From Erwinia sp. S63 (GTDB taxonomy: Bacteria > Pseudomonadota > Gammaproteobacteria > Enterobacterales > Enterobacteriaceae): 64,000 nucleotides of DNA. The DNA is taken from assembly GCF_016625195.1 (NCBI RefSeq), contig NZ_JACVUP010000009.1, positions 62,001-126,000 of the forward strand. Reading direction: 5' to 3'. Positions 16,474 to 25,527 of this stretch are shown here, piece by piece (the first letter of the stretch is position 1; the number at the start of each line of letters is the position of its first letter). The position numbers and the translations under genes were made by a program. Under the pieces are notes generated by a model. That model had not been told where the DNA came from and did no database searches. It saw only the letters and a program-made list of their open reading frames with translations.

Positions 16474-16941
16474 TTAAAGCATCTGGGCATAGGCCTCAAG
16501 CTGATCGGCAACCATGCCCCAGCCGCTATGAAAGCCCATTTTTTCATGTTCGGCGCGCGCTTCAGCGTTGCGATGCCTGGCAATGGCAACATAGCGGGTC
16601 GCATGAGGATTGAGCGGTTCCAGTAGCAATATTGCGGTCATGAAAGGATGCTCAGCAGGTTTCCATCCCTCAGTATAGGTATCGGTAAAAACCAGCTTCC
16701 GACCAGGTATCAGCTCCAGAAATACCCCTTCGTTGCGCATTTCATTCCCCTCCACCTCAAAAACCGTATTGAACCGACCACCAGGATGCAGATCGATATC
16801 GCAACTGACTAACTTATGAGGCATAGGCACAAAAAAGTGTTTGAGATGTTCTGGTGTGGTCCAGCAGCGCCAAATCACATCGGCGGGTACTTGCAGGGTA
16901 CGCTCAAGCTGTAAATCGGTATCGGCATCTAAAATCATCAT
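16474..16941 (-). CDS. SRPBCC/AHSA1-domain protein
   Basis: This protein of about 155 residues has the START-like AHSA1 fold: ERTLQVPADVIWRCWTTPEHLKHFFVPMP at the N-terminus, LHPGGRFNTVFEVEG and NEGVFLELIPGRKLVFTDTYTEGW in the middle, and GFHSGWGMVADQLEAYAQ at the end. These proteins bind small hydrophobic ligands in a cavity. I chose the start at MMILDAD because AGGAAAAT precedes it; the open frame extends eight codons further. It is followed upstream by a TetR gene on the same strand. Confidence 0.8.
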   Translation of the reverse strand: MMILDADTDLQLERTLQVPADVIWRCWTTPEHLKHFFVPMPHKLVSCDIDLHPGGRFNTVFEVEGNEMRNEGVFLELIPGRKLVFTDTYTEGWKPAEHPFMTAILLLEPLNPHATRYVAIARHRNAEARAEHEKMGFHSGWGMVADQLEAYAQML

Positions 16942-16997
16942 ATTTTCCTGCTCGCAGAATGTCATTTCAACAGTGTAGTTGCGAGGCAGAAAACGGG

Positions 16998-17663
16998 TTA
17001 GCTGACCGGGCGGATCCCCTGGCAGAACAGGCTAAGTGTGTGCTGTACAATCAGCTCCGTATCAGACTCCGGCTCATTGGCGAAGCGTGTGAAGGGCACT
17101 AGTATCATGCTCAGGATGGAGGTCATCAGCAAATCGGGATTCAACGCTGCATTCAATAAACCCTGCTGTTGCCAGCGAACAATCAACGCCCTGACTTTGT
17201 CACGCCCCGCATGACCATAACGTTCTTTGATGTGTTGACCTAAGCCGTGCGAACCGCTGGTGACTTCTTGCATCCATAATGGGGCGAACCAGTCGTTGTT
17301 CAGAACGATATCAGCGATTTCACAGATGAATCCACTGAGTGTGGTGACAGGGTCACTTATCTCCCCATCAAAATGCGCTTCCAGCCGCTGGCGTAACGGT
17401 AAAAAGCGCTCCTCAACCACCACATCTAACAACGATTCGCGCGACTGAAAGTAATAGTTAAGCATCGCCGGACTCACGCCAGCCTTACGAGCGATTGCAT
17501 TCAGCGAGGTTTCAGCGATGCCGCTTTCGGCATAAAGTGCCAGCGTGATATCCAATAAATGCTCGCGCTGTTGTGCAGAGATGGCACCGCCACGCGGACG
17601 CCCAGGACGGCGGGGTTTGGCAATGGTTGCCTTATCATCAGCAGGGACTTTTTGTGCGGTCAT
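16998..17663 (-). CDS. TetR-family transcriptional repressor
   Basis: This 221-residue protein has a TetR helix-turn-helix at about residues 30-80 (QREHLLDITLALYAESGIAETSLNAIARKAGVSPAMLNYYFQSRESLL) and a helical ligand-binding C-terminal half. It is divergent from a DHA2 efflux pump, the classical arrangement for a drug-responsive repressor. The basic Pro-rich stretch KPRRPGRPRGG before the helix-turn-helix is common in this group. Confidence 0.9.
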   Translation of the reverse strand: MTAQKVPADDKATIAKPRRPGRPRGGAISAQQREHLLDITLALYAESGIAETSLNAIARKAGVSPAMLNYYFQSRESLLDVVVEERFLPLRQRLEAHFDGEISDPVTTLSGFICEIADIVLNNDWFAPLWMQEVTSGSHGLGQHIKERYGHAGRDKVRALIVRWQQQGLLNAALNPDLLMTSILSMILVPFTRFANEPESDTELIVQHTLSLFCQGIRPVS

Positions 17664-17703
17664 CTTTACGCGCTCACTTGTTTCATGTCAGACTTCGATC
17701 AAT

Positions 17704-17725
17704 ATTAATTGTGTATTTAATTAAT
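17704..17725. promoter_or_regulatory. Candidate TetR operator between regulator and efflux gene
   Basis: A 7-bp inverted repeat (ATTAATT / AATTAAT) with an 8-bp spacer lies in the 79-bp divergent intergenic region. Size and position suit a TetR-family dimer, but the AT-rich composition makes chance occurrence possible. Confidence 0.4.
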
Positions 17726-17742
17726 TTCAATTGGTGTCTGTT

Positions 17743-19260
17743 ATGAAACCTGAAACATTAGCGCCGCGATCGGGCTGCGGGGAAGAGAGTCCACCTTCCG
17801 TCCGCTTGCTGATGGGCGCACTAATGCTGGTGATGCTGCTCTCTGCACTCGACCAGACCATCGTCTCAACCGCGTTGCCCACCATTGTGGGTGAATTGGG
17901 CGGGCTGGATCGCCTGTCGTGGATCGTGACGGCCTATATGCTGGCGTCCACCATCGTTGTGCCGCTGTACGGCAAATTTGGTGACCTGTTTGGCCGTAAA
18001 ACGGTGCTGCAGATCTCCGTTGTCCTGTTCCTGATTGGCTCAGCTTTGTGCGGACTGGCACAAAATATGGAGCAACTGATCTTTACTCGCGCCCTGCAAG
18101 GTCTGGGCGGCGGGGGGCTGATGGTGGTCAGCATGGCAGCGGTGGCGGATGTCATCCCGCCGGCCGATCGCGGCAAATACCAGGGGTTGTTTGGCGGGGT
18201 ATTTGGTTTGGCGACGGTGGTTGGCCCGTTACTCGGCGGCTTTATCGTGCAGCACGCCTCCTGGCGATGGATTTTCTATATCAATTTGCCACTGGGCCTG
18301 TTCGCGCTACTGATTATCAACGCAGTATTTAAAGCGGATAGCAAACGTAAACCGCACGAGATCGATTATCCCGGTGCCGTATGTCTCAGCCTGGCGCTGG
18401 TGGGGATTACGCTTTTCACCAGCGAAGGTGGCACGCTGCGTGCGTGGGGCGATCCCGTGCTGTGGTGCATTTTGGCATTTGGTTTGGTGGGCGTAATTGG
18501 CTTTATTTATGAGGAGCGTCGCGCGTGGGAACCGATTATTCCGCTGGGCTTGTTCCGTAATCGCAGCTTTTCCCTTTCCAGTTTGATGGCCTTTATCGTC
18601 GGGATGTCGCTATTTGGTAGTGTGACTTTCCTGCCGCTCTATTTGCAGGTGGTAAAAGGCTCAACCCCGACCGAAGCTGGGTTGCAGTTGCTGCCGCTGA
18701 TGGGTGGACTGCTGGTGACATCGATTATCAGCGGACGCATCATCAGTCGTACCGGTCGCTATCGACTGTTCCCGATTGGCGGAACACTGCTGGCAACCGT
18801 CGGGATGGCTCTTATGACGACGCTCACCCTGCAATCTGCGCTGTGGCAGATTTATCTCTACGCCTGCGTGCTCGGAATGGGCATGGGGATGGTGATGCAG
18901 GTGCTGGTGCTGGCGGTGCAGAACAGTGTGACGCCAGACCGCATTGGCGTCGCCACATCCTCCGTCACGTTGTTCCGTTCGGTGGGCGGTTCAATTGGTG
19001 TGGCGTTGTTTGGTGCGATGTTTAGCCACGTATTGAAATCGGGTTTGACTGAGCTGGTCGAAAAGGGCGATAAATTACCCGCAACGCTAGATCCTAACGC
19101 CGTGCACCATTTGCCTTATGATGTGCAGCAAGCTTATTTGCAGGTATTTAGCGAAGCGGTGCATGCGGCTTTTCAAATGGCAGCGGTGGTGATGGCAGTG
19201 GCATTTATTCTGTCGTTGTTCCTGCCGGAGTCGCCATTACGCAGTAAAGCCAAACAATAA
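17743..19260 (+). CDS. DHA2-family MFS drug efflux transporter (14 helices)
   Basis: This protein of about 505 residues has 14 predicted transmembrane helices. Its DHA2 motifs are LDQTIVSTALPTIVGELGG in helix 1, GDLFGRKTVLQ as motif A, and RALQGLGGGGLMVVSM. It exports drugs or organic cations by proton antiport, like EmrB/QacA without a partner adaptor gene here. The ATG at 17743 is the likely start; a TTG four codons earlier is open but lacks support. It is divergent from a TetR gene and probably repressed by it. Confidence 0.9.
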   Translation: MKPETLAPRSGCGEESPPSVRLLMGALMLVMLLSALDQTIVSTALPTIVGELGGLDRLSWIVTAYMLASTIVVPLYGKFGDLFGRKTVLQISVVLFLIGSALCGLAQNMEQLIFTRALQGLGGGGLMVVSMAAVADVIPPADRGKYQGLFGGVFGLATVVGPLLGGFIVQHASWRWIFYINLPLGLFALLIINAVFKADSKRKPHEIDYPGAVCLSLALVGITLFTSEGGTLRAWGDPVLWCILAFGLVGVIGFIYEERRAWEPIIPLGLFRNRSFSLSSLMAFIVGMSLFGSVTFLPLYLQVVKGSTPTEAGLQLLPLMGGLLVTSIISGRIISRTGRYRLFPIGGTLLATVGMALMTTLTLQSALWQIYLYACVLGMGMGMVMQVLVLAVQNSVTPDRIGVATSSVTLFRSVGGSIGVALFGAMFSHVLKSGLTELVEKGDKLPATLDPNAVHHLPYDVQQAYLQVFSEAVHAAFQMAAVVMAVAFILSLFLPESPLRSKAKQ

Positions 19261-19523
19261 ACAGTTACCCGTGTTCCACCATCGGCTGGTTGATACCGAT
19301 TGTGGGATGAAATAGCAGCAGAGTCGGGCGAATAAATAACCTTGAAAGCGAAGATTGGCGAAAGAATAGTTAATTTTTATCTCAAATACATGATGTTACC
19401 TTTGCGTAAACTTAGGTAAAAAAGAAGAGGATTAAAAGAATTCAGCGGCGAGCTATTTATTTTTGCAACTTTTTTGCGGTATAAATCTCTAACCACTGTC
19501 TCCCTCAGCGAAAACGTCTTCTC

Positions 19524-20075
19524 ATGATCAACTCTGCGGCCAGCAAAATCTTCGCCTGCCTGTTTTTTATTACCCTGGCAGGTTGCTCTTCCAAAACTTC
19601 TCATGCCCCTGCGGAAGAGAGCGTCGATGCTTCAACCGATGGTGGTAAGCAACCCGATTTGATTCCGGTGATCGCGGCATTACACGATCAGATGCACTCA
19701 TGGGAAGGCACCAAATACCAGTGGGGTGGCACGCAATTAAACGGGGTGGATTGCTCCGGCTTTGTCTGGCGCACCTTAAAAGATCGTTTCAATATTCCGA
19801 TGGATCGTGTCACGACGCGTGAGTTAATTGCCATGGGGCAGCCAGTTGATAAGGCGCATTTGCAACCCGGTGATTTAGTGTTCTTTCGCATCAAACGCGA
19901 GTTACACGTGGGCTTTTATGACACCGATCATCAATTTCTCCACGCTTCGGTTAGCCAGGGCGTGATGCGCTCATCGCTGAATAATCCGTACTGGAAATCA
20001 GTATATTTGGAAGCGCGGCGGTTACCGCGTGAACAGAATTCGCAGATTAGTTTTAACTATAAAAATAAAGCCTGA
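19524..20075 (+). CDS. NlpC/P60-family lipoprotein peptidoglycan hydrolase
   Basis: This 183-residue protein has a lipoprotein signal with lipobox LAGC (Cys21) and an NlpC/P60 domain. The catalytic Cys lies in QLNGVDCSGFVWRTL and the His in IKRELHVGFYDTDHQ, with a third polar residue after it. Such enzymes cut peptide cross-links or tails in murein; close E. coli relatives are NlpC and MepS. It stands alone, with a 260-bp upstream region in which I saw no distinct regulatory site. A terminator shared with fhuE follows. Confidence 0.87.
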   Translation: MINSAASKIFACLFFITLAGCSSKTSHAPAEESVDASTDGGKQPDLIPVIAALHDQMHSWEGTKYQWGGTQLNGVDCSGFVWRTLKDRFNIPMDRVTTRELIAMGQPVDKAHLQPGDLVFFRIKRELHVGFYDTDHQFLHASVSQGVMRSSLNNPYWKSVYLEARRLPREQNSQISFNYKNKA

Positions 20076-20086
20076 TGCAGAAAGAA

Positions 20087-20113
20087 TCCCCGGCCTCAAG
20101 CCGGGGATTTTTA
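20087..20113. terminator. Bidirectional terminator between the NlpC/P60 gene and fhuE
   Basis: A perfect 8-bp stem (TCCCCGGC / GCCGGGGA) with a 5-nt loop is followed by five T on the plus strand and by a T-rich run on the minus strand. Confidence 0.85.
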
Positions 20114-20115
20114 TA

Positions 20116-22293
20116 TCAGAACTGATATGACACGCTAACCGAGAAGTTACGCGGTTCACCGTAGACATAGTTGTTCATATAGGTGTAGTACTCGCGGTCG
20201 AATAAGTTATCGACGTTAGCCTGCACGGCAACTTGTTTGGTGACCTGATAACGCGCAAACAGATTCGCCAGTGGATAGCTGCCCTGATAGACGCGCTGCG
20301 TACCACCATCGGGCGAGCTGACATCCTCAAACACGCGGTTTTGCCAGTTAATACCGCCACCGATGGTCAGGTCAGGCAACATCGGTACGTTGTATCGGGT
20401 AAACAGCTTGAACTGGGTTTGCGGTTGATCAGGGTTAAAACGACCATCCGAATCACGCGCCACATAGCGCGTTGCGCCGAAGGTTAATTGCAGGTTGTCG
20501 GTAAGCGCACCGTTCAGTTCAAACTCGGCGCCTTTGCTGCGTGCGCCCTTAGTGGCGGTGTAGGCCTGCTCACTACTGTTATTAACGTAGACGCTATCCT
20601 CTGCTGTCCCGACATTTTCTTGCTGAATGCGGAATACCGCAAAGGTCGCGGTCAGACGACCGTCATACCAGGCCGATTTTAACCCCGTTTCGTAGCTTTT
20701 TCCGGTAACCGGAGAAAGGTAGTGGCCTGAGCTATTGCGATAGGTTTGAGGCTGGAAAATTGACGTATAGCTGGCATACGCAGACCAGGTATCATTGATG
20801 TCATACACCAGACCAGCATACGGCGTGGTGTTGTGCTGGGTCATATCGCCGCTGCTACCGTTAGTGCTCCATTCGGTGTAGCGAGCACCAATAATCAATG
20901 ACAGCGGATCGGCCAATGAAATACGCGCGGCGGTATAAGCAGACTTCTGGCGAATGACATCATTGGCATTCAGATACCAACCTTGCCATTGCGGCTCAGC
21001 AAGATTGCCGTTCCAGTTGTTGTTAAATGGCCCCATATCAGCGGCGGTAATATCATATTCATTCAGGTCAGTGACGCCATCCTGGCTGTAGGTCTGGTTG
21101 TGCTGGCGGCTGTAACTCAAACCTGCCATAAGCTGGTGCTGACGGCCGAGTAACTCGAACGGGCCGCTGGCGTAACCATCAACGGAGGTCAGTTCACGTT
21201 TACCGCGGTCCAGGCTGCCGTAGCCAGTGACGTCTTCGCCGGTACTCTCGTCAGGGAATGCGCTATACAGGTTAAGCAACTTATCGCTAAAGGTATTTTT
21301 GGCATGGGTACCATTCACATGGAAGCTCCAGCCGTTATCGAAGTTATGCACCAGATCGGCGTAAACCTTCTGTATCTCAGTGTGATAGTAAGTCCAATCG
21401 GCGGCAGAGTTCAGGCTGCGGTTATAATGCGTAAGAGAACCGTTGCTGTAGAAATCCGGTAAGCCACCCCAGGTAGGATCGCGCGTATCGGCCTTTTCGT
21501 AGTCATAACCTAATGAAAGGGTAGTGTTAGTGGTGATATCCGCATCGACCACGCCATAAAGGAACTTCTTATTTTTATGATAGCGATCGAGCCAACTGTC
21601 CTGATCCTGATAACCCGTTACCACGCGCCCGCGTAGCGAACCTTCACTGTTCAACGGCCCGGCGATATCAGCGACATAACGTTGTTTGTTCCAACTGCCA
21701 TAGCTGGCGCTGACCGAGCCAGTAAAATCTTTACTGTCGGCGTGTTTACGCACCATATTGACCGAAGCGGAAGGGCTGCCAGCCCCAGTCATCAGGCCCG
21801 TCGCGCCGCGTACCACTTCAATACGATCATAAATGGCGGTATCAGATGCCGCGTCACCGTAGTTCCAGTTATCACCCGTAGAAGTGGGAATACCATCAAA
21901 GGTGAAGTTAGTGATTTTGAAGCCGCGGGAATAGTATTCAGAACGTTCAGAATCCACCAAATTGCTGGTGATACCAGTGGTGTTATTTAACACGTCGGTG
22001 ACAGTCTGCAGCTGCTGATCCTGCATACGCTGTTGCGTCACCACGCTCACTGATTGCGGCACATCGCGCGGGGTGAGCAGCAGCTTGGTGCCTGCTCGCG
22101 TAGTTTTCACCGCATAGTCCTGCTTTTCTGTGTCATCGCTGCTGTCGCTGCTGGTGGCATTGACCACCAGATCCTGCTGAGTCGTATCGGCAGCCTGCGC
22201 CAAAGTGGGGTTGAGAAGGGCGTGTACTGCCATCGCCAACAATGAAACGCTAAACGTTTTGCGGATGCCTGATTCCCTGCCGTTCGAAGACAT
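20116..22293 (-). CDS. fhuE: TonB-dependent ferric siderophore receptor, FhuE family (coprogen/rhodotorulate type)
   Basis: This 725-residue outer-membrane protein matches FhuE along its length. After a signal peptide (to about residue 34, AQAA) come the TonB box/plug region with TPRDVPQSVSVVTQQRMQDQ, YYSRGFKITNFTFDGIPT and VEVVRGATGLMTGAGSPSASVN, and a 22-strand barrel ending in SVSVSYQF. FhuE imports ferric coprogen and related fungal hydroxamates. No siderophore synthesis genes are nearby, so it scavenges foreign siderophores. A near-perfect Fur box lies about 120 nt upstream. Confidence 0.9.
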   Translation of the reverse strand: MSSNGRESGIRKTFSVSLLAMAVHALLNPTLAQAADTTQQDLVVNATSSDSSDDTEKQDYAVKTTRAGTKLLLTPRDVPQSVSVVTQQRMQDQQLQTVTDVLNNTTGITSNLVDSERSEYYSRGFKITNFTFDGIPTSTGDNWNYGDAASDTAIYDRIEVVRGATGLMTGAGSPSASVNMVRKHADSKDFTGSVSASYGSWNKQRYVADIAGPLNSEGSLRGRVVTGYQDQDSWLDRYHKNKKFLYGVVDADITTNTTLSLGYDYEKADTRDPTWGGLPDFYSNGSLTHYNRSLNSAADWTYYHTEIQKVYADLVHNFDNGWSFHVNGTHAKNTFSDKLLNLYSAFPDESTGEDVTGYGSLDRGKRELTSVDGYASGPFELLGRQHQLMAGLSYSRQHNQTYSQDGVTDLNEYDITAADMGPFNNNWNGNLAEPQWQGWYLNANDVIRQKSAYTAARISLADPLSLIIGARYTEWSTNGSSGDMTQHNTTPYAGLVYDINDTWSAYASYTSIFQPQTYRNSSGHYLSPVTGKSYETGLKSAWYDGRLTATFAVFRIQQENVGTAEDSVYVNNSSEQAYTATKGARSKGAEFELNGALTDNLQLTFGATRYVARDSDGRFNPDQPQTQFKLFTRYNVPMLPDLTIGGGINWQNRVFEDVSSPDGGTQRVYQGSYPLANLFARYQVTKQVAVQANVDNLFDREYYTYMNNYVYGEPRNFSVSVSYQF

Positions 22294-22412
22294 AATAGTT
22301 TCCGTGATAAATGATTGTTATACGAAGCTATTACGCTTCGGTTGTTATGCTGGCGCTCATCTACCCCCACCCAAAAGGGCAGAGTAAATGAAGGTTCGAT
22401 CTAATTACGAAC

Positions 22413-22431
22413 GCCAATGATAATCATTTGC
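22413..22431. promoter_or_regulatory. Fur box of fhuE
   Basis: The 13-bp core AATGATAATCATT is identical to the centre of the Fur consensus. It lies about 120 nt upstream of the fhuE start on the opposite strand. Confidence 0.8.
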
Positions 22432-22660
22432 TTTATAGAATCTCGCAAGGATTCAATTTGAAGTGTAATAATGTGTAAACACGAATTAATTCAGTCATCT
22501 GGAGGGATTTATAACCTGTTAGTTGCTGGTGTTTTCACTTTTATTCGGCAATATTTGGCAGGTTTTTAATATCAGGTAGCGTCAAAGCAGGCGGCGAATT
22601 GAGTAAGCCGGGTGGAATTAGCACATAAATCTACGTGAATATTTGCTTACGCTAAGTTAA

Positions 22661-22682
22661 TGCGTATGATTCTCATTCTTCT
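22661..22682. promoter_or_regulatory. Candidate Fur box of the yncE-like gene
   Basis: GCGTATGATTCTCATTCTT matches about 12 of 19 Fur consensus positions and lies 60-80 nt upstream of the likely start codon at 22741. E. coli yncE is known to be Fur-regulated, which agrees. Confidence 0.55.
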
Positions 22683-22740
22683 TATGTTTTCCGCCCACCT
22701 TAATGTGGTCGGAGCCGTTGATCCATTGATGGAGTTCAGC

Positions 22741-23832
22741 ATGAAATCGTTGTTTAGCCCGCGTAAAGCCACTGTCGCCATGGCGATCGCCGCAGCCTTT
22801 AGCCTGACAGCTTGCCAGGCACCAGCCAAAAAAGCCGAAGCGCCAGCCGCTGAAACCGTAAAACCGGTTGATACCGCAGTGATGAAACGCGACCTGGGCG
22901 ATGGTCTGTATGAAATGGCCTACTCACCGGCGTCTAAAGCCCTGTTTGTGGCCAGCGCGCAGGCATTCAAAGATGTGAACGGCGGCGTAATCTATCGTCT
23001 CGATCCAGCAACCTTAGCCACTAAAGGTGAAACTCACACCGATCTGAAAAACTTCGGCACCGCTATTGATGAGCAGGGTAGCGTGTTCTACACCACCAAC
23101 TCCCTGGATGGCGCCATCTCTAAAGTTGACGCGCAGAGCGGCAAAGTGCTGCAGCGCTTAGTGTTCCCGGGCAAAATCAGCAAAGAAGGTTACCCGGCTG
23201 GTGCGCGCGAAGTGCTGTGGCATGGTAATGAGCTGTATGTCGGTCGTGTGGCCGATCCAGGTTACATCTCCGTGGTGGATACCAAGACCTTCAAGCTGAA
23301 GACTGAGATTAAGAACGCTGGCAAATGGGTAACGGGCATTATTTATTCACCGGTGACTGAGCGCATTTATGCGGCCAACGGTTCTGGCGAAATCCTGGTG
23401 ATCAATCCGCGCACCCACAAAATCGAGAAGCGCTGGACTGCAGGTGACGGTAAAGAGTACCTGTTCCTGAACATGGCAGAAGATCCCGCTACCGGCCGCC
23501 TGTTTGTCACCGACGACTCTAAAGGCAAAGCCACGTTGGTGTTTGATGAGCGTACCGGTAAAGTGATCAAGCGTATCGAAGGCGATTCTCTGGGCATTAA
23601 ATTCGACGCTAAGCGCAATGAAATCTTCATCAGCCAGCGCGAATCGAAAAAAGTGCTGCAGCTGGATGCCACCACTTACGCAGTGAAGAACAGCTGGTCA
23701 TTCGAACAGAATCCAAACAGCCTGCTGATTGGACCGGATAACAATACTCTGTACGTGACCCTGAAGGCGGAATTCAATAAAGATTCGTCGACTAAAGGCA
23801 CCGACGGTATTGCCCGTATTACTCTGAAATAA
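22741..23832 (+). CDS. yncE: YncE-like beta-propeller lipoprotein
   Basis: This 363-residue protein matches the seven-bladed propeller YncE. It contains DGLYEMAYSPASKALFVAS, GGVIYRLDPATL, repeated blade segments such as GEILVINPRTHKIEKRW, and the end DGIARITLK. E. coli YncE is a periplasmic, iron-repressed protein of uncertain function. Here the signal ends in LTAC, a lipobox, followed by an Ala/Lys/Pro linker of about 30 residues, so this version is probably lipid-anchored, unlike E. coli YncE. The ATG at 22741 follows a GGAG site; a longer frame from 22660 is rejected. Confidence 0.87.
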   Translation: MKSLFSPRKATVAMAIAAAFSLTACQAPAKKAEAPAAETVKPVDTAVMKRDLGDGLYEMAYSPASKALFVASAQAFKDVNGGVIYRLDPATLATKGETHTDLKNFGTAIDEQGSVFYTTNSLDGAISKVDAQSGKVLQRLVFPGKISKEGYPAGAREVLWHGNELYVGRVADPGYISVVDTKTFKLKTEIKNAGKWVTGIIYSPVTERIYAANGSGEILVINPRTHKIEKRWTAGDGKEYLFLNMAEDPATGRLFVTDDSKGKATLVFDERTGKVIKRIEGDSLGIKFDAKRNEIFISQRESKKVLQLDATTYAVKNSWSFEQNPNSLLIGPDNNTLYVTLKAEFNKDSSTKGTDGIARITLK

Positions 23833-23849
23833 GTTTGCGGTGTTAAAAG

Positions 23850-23873
23850 ATGCCCTCGAAAGAGGGCATTTTG
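23850..23873 (+). terminator. Intrinsic terminator of the yncE-like gene
   Basis: A perfect 8-bp stem (ATGCCCTC / GAGGGCAT) with a GAAA tetraloop and a short T run. On the minus strand it could also end the AraC-type gene. Confidence 0.8.
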
Positions 23874-23891
23874 CTTTAGAGGAATGAAAAA

Positions 23892-24761
23892 TTAACGATT
23901 GATTTGCCCGGTCAGCCAGAATTTTTTATAGCGCGCAGGCGGAATGCCGACAAGATTATGAAAGATGCGATGGAAGTTGTTGACGTTATCATAGCCCACG
24001 GCGTTGGCGATTTCGGTGACACCCAGATTGGTGCTTAGTAATAAATTCTGTGCTTCGCCAATCCGACGGCGGGTTTGATATTGCTTAGGTGAATATCCGG
24101 AGTAGTCTTTGAAAACATGAGCCAGATAAAATTGATTCATATTTAGAGCAGCAGTGATAGAACTTAGCGCAATATCTTCTTTGTAATGATTATCAATATA
24201 ATCTTTGATGCGCTGTCCTAATAACGTGTTGTTGGTCTCATGCTCTTGTTTGTTCTCCATCCAAAGGTTGCGGCATAGTAATAAGAGAACGCTGAGCAGA
24301 TTATCGCCTATCTCAGCACTGTAAAGCCTTTTGCTGTTAACGTGGGTCCACATCTGATCAAACAACTGGCAAATCTCATCATAAAACTCGCCAGCAGGCA
24401 TCACCGCAGGTTGTGCACGGGTGGTGAGAACGTTTACAGGCAAGCCATCGACCTTTAATTGTTCGACGCCGCAGCTGAAAATCAATAAATCTTCTGTCGC
24501 CTCAGGGCTTTCATCGTGCAGCACGTTGGCGTTGAAAAGGAGGATGTCGCCTTTCTTAACGTTATAGCCGCGCCCATCAATGTTATAGATGCCACTCCCC
24601 GAGCGAATAAACATCACTTCGAAGCGGTCATCATGTTTATGCATGACGCGTGGAATGGCTTCTTCCTGACCTTCTGCTCTGCACATAAATGCCAGGCGAG
24701 GACGTAAACTGTTGTCGAAGCCACGGGCGGAGGGATGTTCGTTCAGGCAAAAGGTAATCAT
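23892..24761 (-). CDS. AraC-family transcriptional regulator
   Basis: This protein of about 289 residues has an N-terminal cupin-like sensor domain (PRVMHKHDDRFEVMFIRSGSGIYNIDGRGYNVKKGDILLFNANVLHDE, about residues 40-90). Its C-terminal AraC domain has two helix-turn-helix motifs (IALSSITAALNMNQFYLAHVFKDYSGYSPKQY and GVTEIANAVGYDNVNNFHRIFHNLVGIPPARYKK). The start at MITFCLNE follows AGGAGCC and is preferred over the longer frame. It is divergent from the polyol/inositol-like operon and probably activates it on sensing the substrate. Confidence 0.88.
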   Translation of the reverse strand: MITFCLNEHPSARGFDNSLRPRLAFMCRAEGQEEAIPRVMHKHDDRFEVMFIRSGSGIYNIDGRGYNVKKGDILLFNANVLHDESPEATEDLLIFSCGVEQLKVDGLPVNVLTTRAQPAVMPAGEFYDEICQLFDQMWTHVNSKRLYSAEIGDNLLSVLLLLCRNLWMENKQEHETNNTLLGQRIKDYIDNHYKEDIALSSITAALNMNQFYLAHVFKDYSGYSPKQYQTRRRIGEAQNLLLSTNLGVTEIANAVGYDNVNNFHRIFHNLVGIPPARYKKFWLTGQINR

Positions 24762-25527
24762 GATGGCTCCTGTTGGTATACGGCTATTCTTACATGAGTT
24801 CATATCCTCGTAATCATCAAAATTGTTTTTTATAAAATAGATAAATCATTGATATTAAATGTCTTTCATGGTGTCCTGGGATGTTAAAAATATCGATTTA
24901 TTGTTTTTTAAGCATAGCGGCGAAAGCAAAGTTGATCTCCATCACACTTTTAATTTTGATCAGGCATTGTTCTTTTAGAAAAGTACAATGCTGTTGTTAA
25001 GAGGTGAAAGGGTGCTCATAACGTTCCTAAGGATAATTTAGAGCGTATGGAGTAAATGTCATCAAAATTGCTTTTGCTGCAGAGGGATAAAAATTGAAAG
25101 TCCTCTTTGGTTAATCGAAAAACTCACCTGATACGGCCCTGTGATTGTGTTACGGATGATGAGTGTTTATTCAGGCGACATCTGTTCAAATTGTGATATT
25201 TACGCTATCTCCATTCTTGCTATGTCAAAACACATTATCGTCAGTGTGAGTTACATCACCTGTATTTGTTGTTTTTAGTTTAAATGTTTGACCTGGCGCA
25301 CGCTGTGAAATCATACAATCTGACACCGCTGGTTTTTAAAATTCACCTTGTTATAACGTTGTTGCAACGATAAGGGAACTGACCGCGTATTCAACGTTGT
25401 CAGGAATAATAAAATCATTTCGTGCATTAAATAAATGTTCTACCTCAAGCTGTGTAAATTTTATCAGCTATTACTGACCAATATTACGGCTTGCTACGGT
25501 GTTACCTTACAACCAGATGGAACAGCT
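24762..25527. promoter_or_regulatory. Long divergent control region of the polyol/inositol-like operon
   Basis: This AT-rich region of about 770 bp has no convincing gene. It holds a strong CRP site near 25245 and a possible -10 (TACAAT) at 25314-25319. The length leaves room for DNA looping by the AraC-type regulator and for a leader of about 200 nt before the transporter gene. An in-frame extension of the transporter to 25435 lacks a ribosome site. Confidence 0.6.
25245..25260. promoter_or_regulatory. CRP binding site of the polyol/inositol-like operon
   Basis: TGTGA-N6-TCACC matches the CRP consensus at nine of ten core bases. Its centre is about 73 bp upstream of the likely transcription start, a class I distance. 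Confidence 0.6.

Larger units (their letters stand above)
22294..22740. other. Intergenic iron-control region between fhuE and the yncE-like gene
   Basis: This 447-bp AT-rich divergent spacer holds two Fur-type sites, described separately, and no convincing gene. A long open frame on the plus strand enters the yncE-like gene from 22660, but the first codons overlap the Fur site and lack a ribosome site. Confidence 0.6.

Noticed and set aside
22660-22740. N-terminal extension of the yncE-like frame to 22660
   Set aside because: It would place the Fur-like site inside the coding region, lacks a ribosome site, and puts a second hydrophobic stretch before the evident lipoprotein signal.
25435-25527. 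N-terminal extension of the MFS sugar transporter
   Set aside because: The extra 31 residues have no family counterpart and no ribosome site; MYNKTHLQNPQ is the normal type of start.
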